Assembly: GCA_022571575.1 (NCBI GenBank)
Contig: JACZXN010000144.1
Location: 1 to 5,595, forward strand
Length of the DNA: 5,595 bases
Direction: 5' to 3'
Source of the DNA: Chloroflexota bacterium
Lineage (GTDB): Bacteria > Chloroflexota > Dehalococcoidia > UBA3495
Shown here: one piece after another, positions 5,234 to 5,595 of the stretch
Layout: every line of letters starts with the position of its first letter
How positions within the stretch are numbered: the first letter of the stretch is position 1
The notes under the pieces: model-generated
Told to the model about the DNA's origin: nothing
Seen by the model: only the letters and a program-made list of their open reading frames with translations
Databases searched by the model: none
Made by a program: the position numbers and the translations under genes

Positions 5234-5595
5234 CTACTTGTATCTGATGGACGTCCGGATGGGCGTTTCTCGAATCGAGTTCCCCGGGGCCGCTCCGCCG
5301 TCAACGGCGGCTGATGTGGCGCCCTGAGATGGGTTCGCGAATCGTCGTCTGAGTCGTCAGTAACCGGTGGCGCCGGCGGCTCCTTAGACTCCGTAGGCTC
5401 CGGTGGCGGGGCCATTCCGTAGGCCGAGTTCTCGTCGCTCTCTTGGTATTCGACCGTGTCTTGGACCGCCGGCCGGCCTTTCAGGTCATCGGGCGATGGG
5501 CCGTCCGGGGATTCGTCGAAGGCCTCTTTGGCCATCCGGAAGGCGTTCACGGCCGCCGGCATGCCGCCGTAGAAGACCATCTGGGCGATTATTTC
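5234..5595 (-). CDS. C-terminal end of a carboxymuconolactone decarboxylase-family protein, apparently frameshifted
   Basis: The gene enters from the right edge. The first residues, EIIAQMVFYGGMPAAVNAF then RMAKEAFDE, match the last helix of carboxymuconolactone decarboxylase/AhpD-like proteins. Any catalytic residues lie outside the window. A long acidic and proline-rich tail follows (PPPEPTESKEPPAPP, TDDSDDDS), probably disordered. The same frame then stays open to TAG 4966, which would overlap the dehydrogenase gene by 257 bases in arginine/proline-rich nonsense, so that end is unlikely. A second frame, open below 5357, reads normal composition (ending SIRETPIRTSIRYK) and stops at TAG 5234, 11 bases before the dehydrogenase ATG. 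I therefore place the end there with a one-base shift between about 5356 and 5320, near the GACGAC repeats. This may be an assembly error, a mutation or recoding. The family call rests on about 30 residues. Confidence 0.55.

Noticed and set aside
5295..5310. CCGCCG-TCAA-CGGCGG hairpin as a terminator between the CMD and dehydrogenase genes
   Set aside because: There is no T-tract, and it lies inside the likely coding end of the CMD gene. It is probably a GC-rich coincidence.

Overview
The window is a GC-rich bacterial stretch: about 65% G+C in the 60-base lines I counted inside the larger genes, and about 50% in one small module. Every gene I can support lies on the minus strand, so transcription runs from high to low coordinates. 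No single lineage is fixed by the sequence. An in-frame UGA that looks like selenocysteine implies a selenocysteine-using bacterium, and the NuoE/NuoF pair suggests an NAD(H)-linked redox enzyme. No rRNA, tRNA, CRISPR array or insertion sequence was seen.

Layout in transcription order. (1) 5595-5234: 3' end of a carboxymuconolactone decarboxylase (CMD)-family gene with an acidic, proline-rich tail and an apparent frameshift. (2) 5222-4329: an NAD-dependent beta-hydroxyacid (3-hydroxyisobutyrate-type) dehydrogenase whose ribosome site abuts the CMD stop. (3) 4273-3230: a 347-residue conserved protein of unknown function with a WSDGLPVVPP motif, probably in the same operon. (4) 3046-2484: a low-GC DUF433/DUF5615 toxin-antitoxin-like pair joined by a TTGA overlap. 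(5) 2336-1767: a UGSC-family selenoprotein with UGA at codon 103, a SECIS-like hairpin just after the UGA, its own candidate promoter and a clear intrinsic terminator. (6) 1489 to beyond base 1: a NuoE-like [2Fe-2S] subunit overlapping a NuoF-like FMN/NADH subunit cut by the left edge. A block of three 12-bp tandem repeats sits in front of nuoE.

The highlight is the UGSC selenoprotein. Two open frames that look separate are one 189-residue protein, and a naive annotation would split or truncate it. The nearby dehydrogenase, the 347-residue protein and the NADH-oxidising module suggest a redox or catabolic neighbourhood, with the toxin-antitoxin pair perhaps inserted between the 347-residue gene and the selenoprotein gene. 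A shared pathway is inference only.
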